Positions 1 through 15,200 of a stretch of 64,000 bases of DNA are shown piece after piece. The translations under genes and the position numbers were made by a program. Source of the stretch: Dipetalonema caudispina (lineage: Eukaryota; Nematoda; Chromadorea; Rhabditida; Onchocercidae); assembly GCA_013365325.1 (NCBI GenBank), contig JABVXV010000069.1, positions 184,442-248,441 of the forward strand, given 5' to 3'. A model generated the notes under the pieces. That model had not been told where the DNA came from, searched no databases, and saw nothing but the letters and a program-made list of their open reading frames with translations. The first letter of the stretch is position 1; each line of letters opens with the position of its first letter.

Positions 1-30
1 ACTCCTAGAATTATCGTAAAACAATTTTAG

Positions 31-817
31 CAATCAGACCAAAAGGATCCTAACAAAAACGAAATTCTGAAGCGAAAAGAACAGACAACACTATCGCAGA
101 AACGTTCCTTCCTTGTCCGGATGGTTTCTGATCCAAAGTGCTATAATCCAAAAATTGTACATCATTTAACTATGAGTGGTTTCCGGAAAATGAACGAAGA
201 TGTTGCTCGAGATTTCTCGTTACGGTTATTTATTTATATTAAGGAAGTCATAATAACAAATGGTTGGAAGAAATTAAATTACTACAATTCATTTCACACA
301 TATTGTTGTATTAAAATTAAATTAATTTTACAGCACTGTTTGCAGGCAAGCAATTGGCAGATCAAAAATACAAGCAACTGGTTCGAAGTATTACAAACAT
401 GGTGAGAATACTTTTAGAATAAATTAGTAATTTGTATAAATTCCTTCAAAAAAAAAAAATTAATGTGAATTATTTTGTGCAATTATCAGCAAACATTTTT
501 ACATGTTATTCCGATTAACTGAAATTTTTTATTTAATACGTTTTCCATCATTCTTCGTCTATAGTTTAAAGTCCATCGGTACTTCTATATCTATCATTTA
601 AAAATTCTATATCTATCATTTAAAAGTTGATACCAAACTTTTAAATGATAGATATAGAATTTTTAAATTAATGTTTGATTTGATAAAGGAACAAAAAATA
701 TAAAATTACTATAATTCTTTAAAATATCTTTAAGACAGTGGAAATCTAATGAGCTCTTCGTCTGGTCCATCAGTGGAAGAAGAAATTAGCGCTTCGCCGA
801 ATCCAACCAAAAATTAA
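31..817 (+). CDS. 3' end of an unrecognised gene (5' part outside window)
   Basis: Three exons can be chained. The first starts after an acceptor (ATTTTAG) at position 30 and is open and Lys/Arg/Gln-rich (it contains QKRSFLVRMVSDPKCYNPK). Its donor is uncertain: phase 0 at about position 207 or 249. The second starts at 334 or 346 and ends at 401 before GTGAGA. The last, 739-817, starts after AAGACAG and ends in TAA, giving a Ser/Glu/Pro-rich tail (SSSSGPSVEEEISASPNPTK). Phase 2 at 401 joins correctly to 739. I recognise no family. The gene is partial because the window begins inside an intron. It could equally be two shorter coding pieces; confidence in the individual exons is moderate, and in the joined model low to moderate. 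Confidence 0.42.
596..668. repeat. Perfect 33-bp inverted repeat with 7-nt loop
   Basis: Positions 596-628 are the exact reverse complement of 636-668, with loop 629-635. The left arm also carries a second direct copy of its TTCTATATCTATCATTTAAA core just upstream (about 583-603). The hairpin lies in the last intron of the partial gene at the window start. Confidence 0.9.
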
Positions 818-3474
818 ATATTGGCATAAAGAAAGGAAACTGAAACATTTTACTAATTTAATTTTAATTTATATACTGTTTCATATGAAAAAGTTATTGT
901 GAGGAAGCGGAAAAGCTCCTTTCCTTTAATAACAAAATAACATTTGGTATGGAATTCGTCTTCAGTTTCCTTTATCTTTGATTGAAATTGCGATATGATT
1001 TTGCAACATAAAACATACTTACTAATTTCTCACAGCAATGTTTTTAGATTGTAATAGTGACATAAACAGCGTTAATATTTATCAAATTTAGATAAAGTGT
1101 CTATGATGGCTAAATTTTAATTTTGAGAAACTTGCTGTTCTAATATTTCTTTAATTTTTATCGTATAAATTGTTTTTGCTGCGGCGAGAAGTACACAAAT
1201 TATGGCTATGCGAATACTTGGATCTAAGCTTTTATTTTTGCTTGGGTTAGACTAAGAAGTTAGACCTTAGCATGAGTTAAATACATCATTTATAAAAAAA
1301 AAACTATTAACATGAAATAAACAAGAAATTATTACAAGAACTCCGTTTCATCAGTTTGTAAAAGTTGAACGAATTTGAAAGCATTCTGGTCGCAAAAGAA
1401 AATAGATTATATCATTTTAAGAGTTGAAATACAGGGATTCATCCATGCAGAAACTGCACTTTAACTTGAAAAGGTTAATACCACTTTGAATATTCCGCTC
1501 TGAACACAACAGTTATGCTAAATTTAATCATATTTTTGCTGAAAATTTTGTTTCAAAGCGTTTTGTTTTTTGTTACTTTTACTTTTATTGGCCAAGCAAC
1601 ATACCATCCGATTAATAATTCGAATTTTATCGACATGATGGATATTTATTTCCCTGACGATACTGTTAATATTACAATTTATGTGTGCCATCCAAAGTCT
1701 AACTTCATATTTTGCGCAGGCTTTTTTTTGTGACAGACAATAATATTGCACGTCAATTAAATCTTTCAAGACAGATCCCTAAATTCTTTGATTCTACCCA
1801 GTCGATTTAGTTTTTTTTCTTTTCCTTTTTTTTTGTTTGCACTTGTGCTGTTAATTATCTTCTTAATATATGTGCTAAATTCACTCTGATCATTCGAGTA
1901 GATCTCATAAGTACTCTTGTGATTTCTAAATTTTTGAAGTTAACAATACAAGCACAATTATTACTACGTACTTGGAAGAGTAATGAAACCCATTAATTTA
2001 TAGGTCTAATTGGCAAAGGCATCGCCAAACTTTTTCATGAGAAAGGTACTTAAGAATTTCTAATCGAACTACAATAATATTGATGCTTTAGTACAAATTT
2101 TTTTCTACAGCGGTTATCATTTTCTATCGTAGTATATGCATCTTAATTTTACATATAATTTTTTTTCTATTTACTATTTTTTCTTATCCTTCATCGCTTA
2201 TGTCTTCCTTATAATTCGTCATTTTTCACTTTCTCCTTAGTTCTTTTAATAACATTTAATATCTAAAATTTATCCTATCCATGTCACTGTCATTGTTCTG
2301 ACGGTGATTTAGCCATATCTTAGTAGGTGGATCTCAGTTCGCCTGCTAATATAGCACTCGATTCCATCACCTTATCCACAAACCTAATTAATTTACTACT
2401 TGTTACAAAGGAAATTTATATACCATCAACCCATTACAATCCAACACTCCTTCAAGTAATCTTTACCTAAGAATTTATGCTACTACTGGTAAAATGACAG
2501 ACCAAGAATAAAGCAACTATTCAATAATTGTAATATTTCATGCTTTCAACTTATGAACAAATCATGGAAAATGTCCACGATTGGAACGGTGATATTTGAA
2601 TCAGGTATTAAATTCATATAAAAAATTTGAATGTATTACAGATATCGAAATCGAAGGATGGTAATGATGGAGTCAATATGATCAATTTGAAAAACAAAAA
2701 AGTGCAAAGAGTAAATAATATGACAATATTGTGAATAACTGCATTAGAGACAGAGAAGAGTGAAGCCAAGTATCACTGCCATTCCCAAAATTTATGGCTG
2801 ATGCGCTTAATACATCTCTGCAGCGTTTTTTAAGTACTACAGTTAGATATCTGAAGATTCCTTCAAATTTTATAAAAACCAATGTCACTTACAGATCCCA
2901 GCCAACTGCTCATGCGGAGCTATCTCAAATGTATTTCATATATTTTAGTGCATTCGTTTTTTATCTCCGTGCGATTACATCTCAATTACATGTAAATTAT
3001 TGACTCAGAAAAGCAATCTAACTAGCTGCGACAATTAAATTGGTACTTCTCCATAATCGACATAGCATTCTGAATATGAAATATGGTGACTAAACGGAAA
3101 GCAGAGACAACCAGAAAACCATGCCAATTAATTCCTGTTTAAAAAATGAGTAGTAAAGTATATCAAAACTCACCATTTTAAATTGTAAGGTCCTCTTAAC
3201 TGCTGCACTTTCTTATCAGTTTTCAGTTCAGAAAATATTTATTTTCTAAGAGTTTTAGCTGAAAATATTTATTGGATAGAATAGAAGCGTCTAACTGACA
3301 CCAAAAAACTCATCTGTGAAAGAAGAGAAGCAGGTAGGAAACATCATTCAAGGGAGAACCTAAACAACAGAATTAAACAATTTATGGGTATCATTTGGAC
3401 CAGGAAGACATTTGATTTGTAATTCAACGTAGCAAGGATTGACAAAGTACACTTGTGACAAAATATTCTCTATC

Positions 3475-3553
3475 ACGAATTTTTTATTTGATAAGGAGGT
3501 CAAGAAAGAAGAATCTCGACTGATAATTACCACTGTTCAAATTAAATTCGTGT
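3475..3553 (+). repeat. Dispersed repeat, copy A (left half)
   Basis: It matches 5821-5899 almost base for base, from ACGAATTTTTTATTTG to TTCGTGT. It stops at CGTGT, the point where copy B (4315) begins. Confidence 0.8.
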
Positions 3554-3762
3554 GTCGCGAAATCTAAATGAATTTCGCGAAGGAAGGGATAATACATTTC
3601 TTATAATTACAGTAATTGATGCTTCATTTCGTAATGAAACATTTCTTATAAATTGTTAACATAAACCATTTAACTTTTACTCATCCTTTTCTAAGATGAG
3701 ATATTAACAATGCGTCTTTGTTGTCTGTGGTTAAGATATGCTTAAATCAGATCCGACAGCAA

Positions 3763-3920
3763 CGTATTATCCTTTGTTCATATCCTTAAAATAAGATTGT
3801 AACATTATCCTTTGTTCATATTTTAAGGTATGATTGTGACATTGTCCTTTATTTCATATGCTTAAGCTAGGATTGTAAAACATTGTCCTCTGTGTCATAT
3901 ACTTGCAACAGGGTTACAAT
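3763..3920 (+). repeat. Minisatellite, about 4 degenerate units of 37-42 bp
   Basis: The unit reads roughly ATTATCCTTTGTTCATAT, then CTTAA, then GATTGTAAC. Copies begin near 3766, 3804, 3841 and 3883 and become less similar to the right. A weaker half unit (GTCTTTGTTGTCTGTGG) precedes the array. Confidence 0.75.
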
Positions 3921-3952
3921 AATGCTTCTTGTAAGCCACTCCCTTTACAGAC

Positions 3953-3978
<26 letters not shown>
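3953..3978. repeat. (AT)n microsatellite
   Basis: This is an uninterrupted AT dinucleotide run followed by a degenerate TATATAC end. A similar run lies at 24198-24224 inside an rsp-7 intron. Confidence 0.9.
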
Positions 3979-3984
<6 letters not shown>

Positions 3985-4314
3985 CAATGGTCACGGCTTT
4001 ATTGAATTCATTCCTCACTTATTCATTTTACACTCAGTCTTGGCAGAATCAATCACCTTATTCGCTCACTCATCCACTCACGTCCACCTCTCCTATTTTA
4101 TTCCTTTTATTGAGAGCTTCCGACCACAAATCAGTTCAGTGACTATTAACGTATTACGCCATTAAAATTATCATAACATTTGCTGATATTAATTGCTGTG
4201 GTATTAACAATAAATTCTATATTCAACTACTTGTCGTGTTACCCAATCAAAAGGATTGTACTGCCTTCAACAAATACAGATTCCGTCTACCACAAATAAA
4301 ATAATCCACGACAT

Positions 4315-4369
4315 CGTGTTCATTAAATAAGTTTATATGGACTCGGTTCTTGTAACACAGGATTCAACC
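4315..4369 (+). repeat. Dispersed repeat, copy B (right half)
   Basis: From CGTGTTCATTAAATAAG to ACACAGGATTCAAC it matches 5895-5949 of copy C with a few substitutions and one-base indels. Copies A and B together rebuild copy C if the 761 bp between them is removed. Confidence 0.8.
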
Positions 4370-4623
4370 ACATATTTACTGATGGATGAGTAAACGAAAC
4401 TAGAATTTAGAGGATAATTAAACACAGCGCAGTTTACATCATGATTTTCTCGATGCATGGCCAAGACATCAAGAAAGTGCGTTTGCACTGAATCTTTTGA
4501 ACCTGGTAACACACAAGACATTATTTCATTTGTATTCACAAGATACCACCGATATCTACCAAACTTTCAAAATACCTAGGGAATTCATTCAGGTCAAGTC
4601 ATTATAACTTTTAGTTGTGAATA

Positions 4624-5771
4624 CTAGAATTTAGAATTTAGACGTTTCAAAACAATTAAATCAATTGGTACTGGACCTCTGTAATCATTATCTTTAATTG
4701 CTTTCAACTTTTCGATGTAGTCTAAAGGTAAGGAATGCTCGATGGCGCCGGAAATGATAACCAATTTATAATGCGGAGATGGAAGTTTTCGCTCGCGATT
4801 GGGATTCGAATATTGATAAGTGCGACAGATTATCATCGAACTTTCAACTTTAATGTTCACTAAAAAATAATTTTATCAGCCATTGCACTTAAAAAGTGCA
4901 AAATGAATGAAGCATTCCTCGAATCTTCTCCAGCGAAATGAAAAGACAGCTTATATAAGAATACTCCTGCCTTTTAAAACGTGAAACTACATCACCATTT
5001 TAGAAATGTAGTTATAATATAGTATGTATACTGGTCTATTCATATCTCAACAGGATAAGACTCATGAAAACAACGGCTAGCAGCCAGTCTTGCAAAAGTA
5101 GAAAAGATTCTCTAATTACTTGTGTTTCTACAAATGTAATTCTGCTCCGAAATTGGATGTACATATTTAAATCTTAACATATGAGTACAGAAATACCATC
5201 AAGTCGATGATAGCCGCTTTCTTGCCTGTCTAACTCATCGGAAAACGACCAAGGCACATGCCACACGCATCCCCAAACTTCATCACCTTTTGATAGCTCC
5301 ACTGATGCTACGGCTCCCATCCATCTCAGTCCATGATCGTAAAACTCCAATCGATAATCAGACAATAATCCTGTGCTAACATATTTGGCACATTTGATCT
5401 ATATAAAAAAATCATTATTATATAGATCAAAAAATCATGACAACAAATATCTAAAAAAAGCATTGTGGAAATCATTCGAATGTAATCCACGCAGAGACCA
5501 AGAAAATTATTTTTGGTGACTATATTAGCTTTGTTTTCTTACCAAATTAGTCAGACAAACTAGAAAACAACCATATATCGTACGAGGTATACTACGAACT
5601 TGATCATATTATTTTCGGGAAGACTTTTTGTGACCAATTTAGAAGATGCCGTGAAAAAAGACTCATCAAAAAATCATCACTTACCTGTAAGTGTATCCGT
5701 TCATCTAATAAGTTGCTACCGTAGGCGAAATAAAAGAAATTGTTTGCATCACCAGCTTTCTGTGATGTCAT
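4624..5771 (-). CDS. Gamma-glutamylcyclotransferase (GGCT-like), 174 aa
   Basis: GGCT converts gamma-glutamyl-amino acids to 5-oxoproline plus the free amino acid, in the cytosolic gamma-glutamyl cycle. Three exons chain in phase on the minus strand: 5771-5685, 5398-5197 and 4859-4624. The start ATG at 5771 is followed by the family signature FYFAYGSNLLDERIHL (residues about 12-28). The middle exon carries GDEVWGCVWHVPWSF and the DELDRQE segment, whose first Glu is the expected catalytic acid. The last exon carries SPHYKLVIISGAIEHSLPLDY and ends at TAG. At 174 aa it is slightly shorter than human GGCT (188 aa). Introns are 286 and 337 bases. The first intron's acceptor lies in a small inverted repeat (see findings). 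The identity is clear from the motif order. Confidence 0.9.
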
Positions 5772-6856
5772 CTACTGAAAAAAGGAAAGAAGGACCAATT
5801 CCAGAACATTTCCTAATAGTACGAATTTTTTATTTGGTAACGAGGCCAAAAGAGATGAATTTCGACTGATAATCACCACTGTTCAACTTAAACTCGTGTT
5901 CATTAAATAAGTTTATGTGGTACTCGGTTCTTAAAACACAGAATTCAACAGATACTGACTCCGAAAGAACACTCAAAGACTCAAACATACAGTCATTCAC
6001 TGAAGAAAGTATAAGAAGTACGAAGCCAAGGGAACATTTCATCTGCCATCTGGAATCCCAGTAATAAAACGATAACCATTTTTTCCTTTATTCCGATTGC
6101 ATTACACATTATAAGAAAACAAACCAACTAGAAATTGTCGAGATAACAGCGCTGCATGTCAAACTCAATGGAAAACAATAAACTGCATGTAATAAAAATG
6201 CACAAAAACATTATAAAAATAATAGAATTACAAACGCCATAAACAGACGTCTGGGATCGGCCACTAAGTAAACTGAATGGATAAAAAAGGATAAAGACGC
6301 GAATTCAACAAATAAAACTTTGACATCATAGTCATTTCAAACAATACTTATGCTGGTTATCCTCACACAAACTTATTTTATTTAGGCATATCAAACAGTA
6401 TTCAAATATGTGGATAACTCCAAAAGCTAAACGGCAAAATGCTCATAAACGTTTATACTAATATGATGTACGATGACTACACTACGCATATTCTGCATCT
6501 TTGGTGCTCTAATTCATAAATAAAATCCACATCTTACATGCATGGCATCTTTTTCTATCTTAAAAACTGATCAAACACAAAAAAGAAACTACTTAACCTT
6601 ATCGTTCTTCAACTGAGTGCAACTTCAAATAGGCCCAAGGAAAAATTCACAAAACCGGTAACAACTGCTAAAACTTTTTGAGATTTCAAATTCATGCTCT
6701 CAGTATGACCAATAATTTTTGAACAATGTAAAACTGTCCTAACGCAACGACCAATAAATAACGGAGTAAAAATAAATACCAATAGTCGAATAATCAGCAT
6801 AAACATCGAAAAGTATCGACTGAAAGAAGAAAAATGCGCCAAAAATTGTTGACAAA
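5772..6856. other. Intergenic: GGCT 5' flank and CARM1 3' flank
   Basis: Both neighbours are on the minus strand. Apart from repeat copy C I see no coding exon here. It probably holds the GGCT promoter and the CARM1 3'UTR. Confidence 0.6.
5821..5949 (+). repeat. Dispersed repeat, copy C (full length)
   Basis: This is the only copy in which the A and B halves are contiguous. It lies just upstream of the GGCT start codon on the minus strand. The minus-strand ORF that crosses it has no splice support. Confidence 0.8.
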
Positions 6857-11451
<4,595 letters not shown>

Positions 11452-12286
11452 CACTCTTCTTGATTGTAATCCTTAGTTCACTAAAGAAGTTCTTGGAATC
11501 AAAATCTGAATTACAGCAAAATAGGACCAACTGAAAATGTGTCCGATGATATGAATAATCTTTAAAAAAACAATACAATTTTGAAAAAGTAAAGTTTGAA
11601 GGAAATGATTTAAATGGGAATTAACTATTTCGTTAGCGGATAATAGACATGGACTCGCTTCCCCCATCTACACATCCAGTTATTCCATATTTAATCGTCC
11701 CTTTCCTTTATTAACGCAAAAATATTACTATTCATTAATTTTGAAAGAGGTGGTAGTAAAAAAGCCCAATAAAACAAGCCTATCCTCTTCTATCCACATA
11801 CCAACCTCACAACGTCCAACACCTGTACCTTAAACTCATGCAGCTAAAAGCCGGACTACTCCATTTCACAGTCTTCAGAAACATGTCCCCGGTCGTCGAA
11901 CAATGGCTAGAATGCAACGACACTGTACCAACCAACCTGCTATTAACTTATATTTCATCTGCACAATTCTTTTCTGTTTTCCAACGGATTGATCCGATTC
12001 CTTGCGGGTTATATAATTTTTTTTTTTTACAAAATTTAGATATATGAAAGCAATTGAGGAATGATGTCAGTGCTGCAAGCTAAGAAGGTACTGTTGGATG
12101 TTGAATAGCTATGGAGATTTTTGATATGATCCTAATTAAGATGCATCCTGGATGTACTTCATTTTGTCGAAAACGAACATAGTGATTAATTATTAAGATG
12201 GATTGTGATAAGAATTAGTAAATTATTTAATATCGCAAGCAACCACATATGTCTGTGAACAGGAAACATGTTTATTAATTTTATTG
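11452..12286. other. Intergenic: CARM1 5' flank and 3' flank of the repeat gene
   Basis: Two minus-strand genes flank this stretch. No coding exon or clear motif is seen. ORFs such as 11838-12047 lack splice and composition support. Confidence 0.6.
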
Positions 12287-15200
12287 TTACTGATTCACCA
12301 TTCCTTTTTTCTCATTTGGAGATAAACTTATTCCGTTCTTATCACTGTCGTCATCGCTTGAGTCATCGTCACCATCTTTGACTTCTGAGGTGCCTGTAAT
12401 TCATTTTACCCATGGTTGCTTATCAAGCTGGATTGTGATAAACATTAGTAAATTATTTAGTATGTGACGTAAGAATCGTCTCGAAAAACTATCAACAAGC
12501 GAGGTTTTAATTGTATCGCAAGCTTTAATTTCTACCCCAACAACATAGAAGTGATAAAAAATCAGATAATATATTGTTCTAAAGATCTCTTCGAATGTAA
12601 TATAGTTTGATAGACAATTATAAAGTTTACTCTTTTTATCTTCCTTTGATTTCTCATCTTATTTTCTCCTGCACTCCCCAATAATCGCTGATTCCTTCCA
12701 CCTCCCCAATTTTTTCGATTTGATATATGTTACGGGCTACAAGAGTAGGTAAGAGAGACTAATGCACTTATTGTATACCGATGAGTTTAGGTAGTTTTGA
12801 TAACCGGATAATTTTGAACAGTTGTGCGGAAATAACATAGGAATCTCTCTGATGACAATTTGTGCTCTGGAACTCACCTGGTGTTTCAGACGTCGTGGAT
12901 GGTTGAAAAAATGACAATAGCCATCCGCTAGATTTCCGAATTTCTGAAATATTGAATTCTTTATCTTTCATATTCAATTAAAGATAATTTAATTTATGCT
13001 TTATTTTGATTAATTATATGGTAGAAATTTTGAAGGAAATACACTGATTCGTGGCGAGTATTTCTGACAATGCTTGATTTACTCTTGGTGGTAAGGAATT
13101 GAAAACTATGAAAGTGTACCCGACTTAGCTTGATTCATCGCACCGGTAAGATCTTGCACTTTTTTGCCAACCTAAAACGAAGATTTTGACTTCTCAACTA
13201 AACTGAAAGAAGTACGGGAGGAAATTCTACAATATTATTTTACACAATGCAAATGACGCTTTAGTTATATTCAAATAAAATGGATCAAGCATAAAATTAT
13301 TTTCCTACTCCAGTCTAATTACTTGTTTCTATTTGTTCGTCTGTTGTATCTGTGAAATCATTCATTATTTGTTGTTAGAAAAGGATAACTAATTGCTTCA
13401 AAGTTTGCAGAAGAACCTGAAGGAACAACCCTCAATGAGAAAACTAATTGAGCTTAATTAAACTTTATTGCAACGTGCAACAAAGCGTATTAAACTGCGT
13501 GTTAACAGGGATGAACTCTCTAGAAGTTTACAACTGCGTTAGTATCACATGGAGACATGGGTAATACATTCCCTTATACATTCATCTCATTATCGCATAA
13601 GAAATGAATTGTACTTCTTGTAGAAACTGATTTTCGAGAAATTTCAAGTATTCTGGATCCAAAACCGTAGGTTCTGTTGTTTCGAGAAATTTTTTTTCTC
13701 ATGAAGAGAAAGGTCTAGACGTCATAGAGCTCAAAACTATAATAAGTTCAGAGCTGTGTTTTTCAGCATGTCTTATACTAGTTTTATCGAAATCGGTAGC
13801 AGGTGAGTTGAACTCTAAAAACTCTACTTATATCAGTATCTGGTGATTCTCATAAAGATAATCTCAAGTAAAAGTGAGATAAACGCAAGTGTTGCGCTAA
13901 AAAATAGCTGTTTTATATGAAGAGCTCATAAAAAGCAGGCGTTTCCTGTAATAAAGCAATGCGGATATATATTTTTTACCAGTTTAGTCGCTTGAACTGC
14001 ACTTTCAAGAGCGGTCTCGGAAAGATCCAGAGTAGTACTGCTTGCTGCTGTCAAACTGTCTTTCACCATTTCCGTTCCTTAGTTTCATATTTATGCAGAC
14101 GTTACTAAGATATTGACATCCAAAAATCTTTGACGGAAACAATAATTAAAGTTTGCATTTTGGATGTAAATAAATCTAGCGAAATACCTTTAGAAGCAGC
14201 ATGAATCGTTCCTTCTGCGATTTGCAAACCTTTGGAGGCAACATCTTGCGTCATTTTTGTACCGATCGTTACTCCAAGTCCCGCAAGTTCCTTACCACGG
14301 TTAGTGACATCATATGTTATTTTTGCCGCATCTGACGTCATTTTTGCGCCAATAGCTGCACCTCGTTCTGCAAGCTCTTTCCCACGAACTGCAGCATCTA
14401 ATGTCATTTTCGCCGCATCAGATGTCATTTTTGTGCCGATAGCTGCACCTCGTTCTGCAAGTTCTTTTCCACGAACTGCAGCATCTAATGTCATTTTCGC
14501 CGCATCTGATGTCATTTTTGTGCCGATAGCTGCACCTCGTTCTGCAAGTTCTTTTCCACGAACTGCAGCATCTAATGTCATTTTCGCCGCATCTGATGTC
14601 ATTTTTGTGCCGATAGCTGCACCTCGTTNNNNNNNNNNNNNNNNNNNNNNNNNNNNNNNNNNNNNNNNNNNNNNNNNNNNNNNNNNNNNNNNNNNNNNNN
14701 NNNNNNNNNNNNNNNNNNNNNNNNNNNNCACGAACTGCAGCATCTAATGTCATTTTCGCCGCATCTGATGTCATTTTTGTGCCGATAGCTGCACCTCGTT
14801 CTGCAAGTTCTTTTCCACGAACTGCAGCATCTAATGTCATTTTCGCCGCGTCGTATGTCATTTGTGCACTAACGGAAGCGCCAATTTCGGCCAATTCTTT
14901 GCCGCGTGCGGCTGTCTCGTAAGTCAGTGCGGCACCACGGTATGCCATGTCTTTGGAATAACGATAGGTATGACCGACAGCAGCTTGCATGTACTGCAAG
15001 TTATCACGGGCAACTGGAAAACAGTGTAGCATTGAAAGAAGTGAATAAAAGGAATCTGGTTTTCAAAGGACAGAATTAAGATTCTTTACAATTAAGTGTT
15101 TCTATTGATTCTATTTTGTGTAATCTTTTCATACAAATACCTAAAATTCCTTCCGTAGCTAATTTATAAGCGTCAATTAATCCTCTGCTGATTCGATCAG

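Larger units (their letters stand above)
818..4623. other. Gene-poor AT-rich stretch
   Basis: No chain of exons with matching phases is visible on either strand. The short ORFs here (for example 1515-1733 and 2794-3003) have no splice support and no recognisable motif. The stretch does hold a minisatellite (about 3763-3920), a TA microsatellite and two pieces of a dispersed repeat, annotated separately. Confidence 0.6.

Noticed and set aside
3554..4314. Transposon with terminal inverted repeats
   Set aside because: The ends do not match each other as inverted repeats and no transposase fragment is present; only the 5-bp flank duplication supports an insertion.
4333..6042. Minus-strand ORFs 4333-4539 and 5830-6042 as genes
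   Set aside because: Both run through copies of the same dispersed repeat, and neither has splice or motif support.
14232..14747. Plus-strand Ala/Ser/Pro-rich repeat ORF
   Set aside because: Antisense of the 29-residue repeat exon. Only the minus strand connects in phase to exons on both sides.
14395..14914. Possible CRISPR array
   Set aside because: The units are contiguous, coding and without unique spacers; the genome is eukaryotic.
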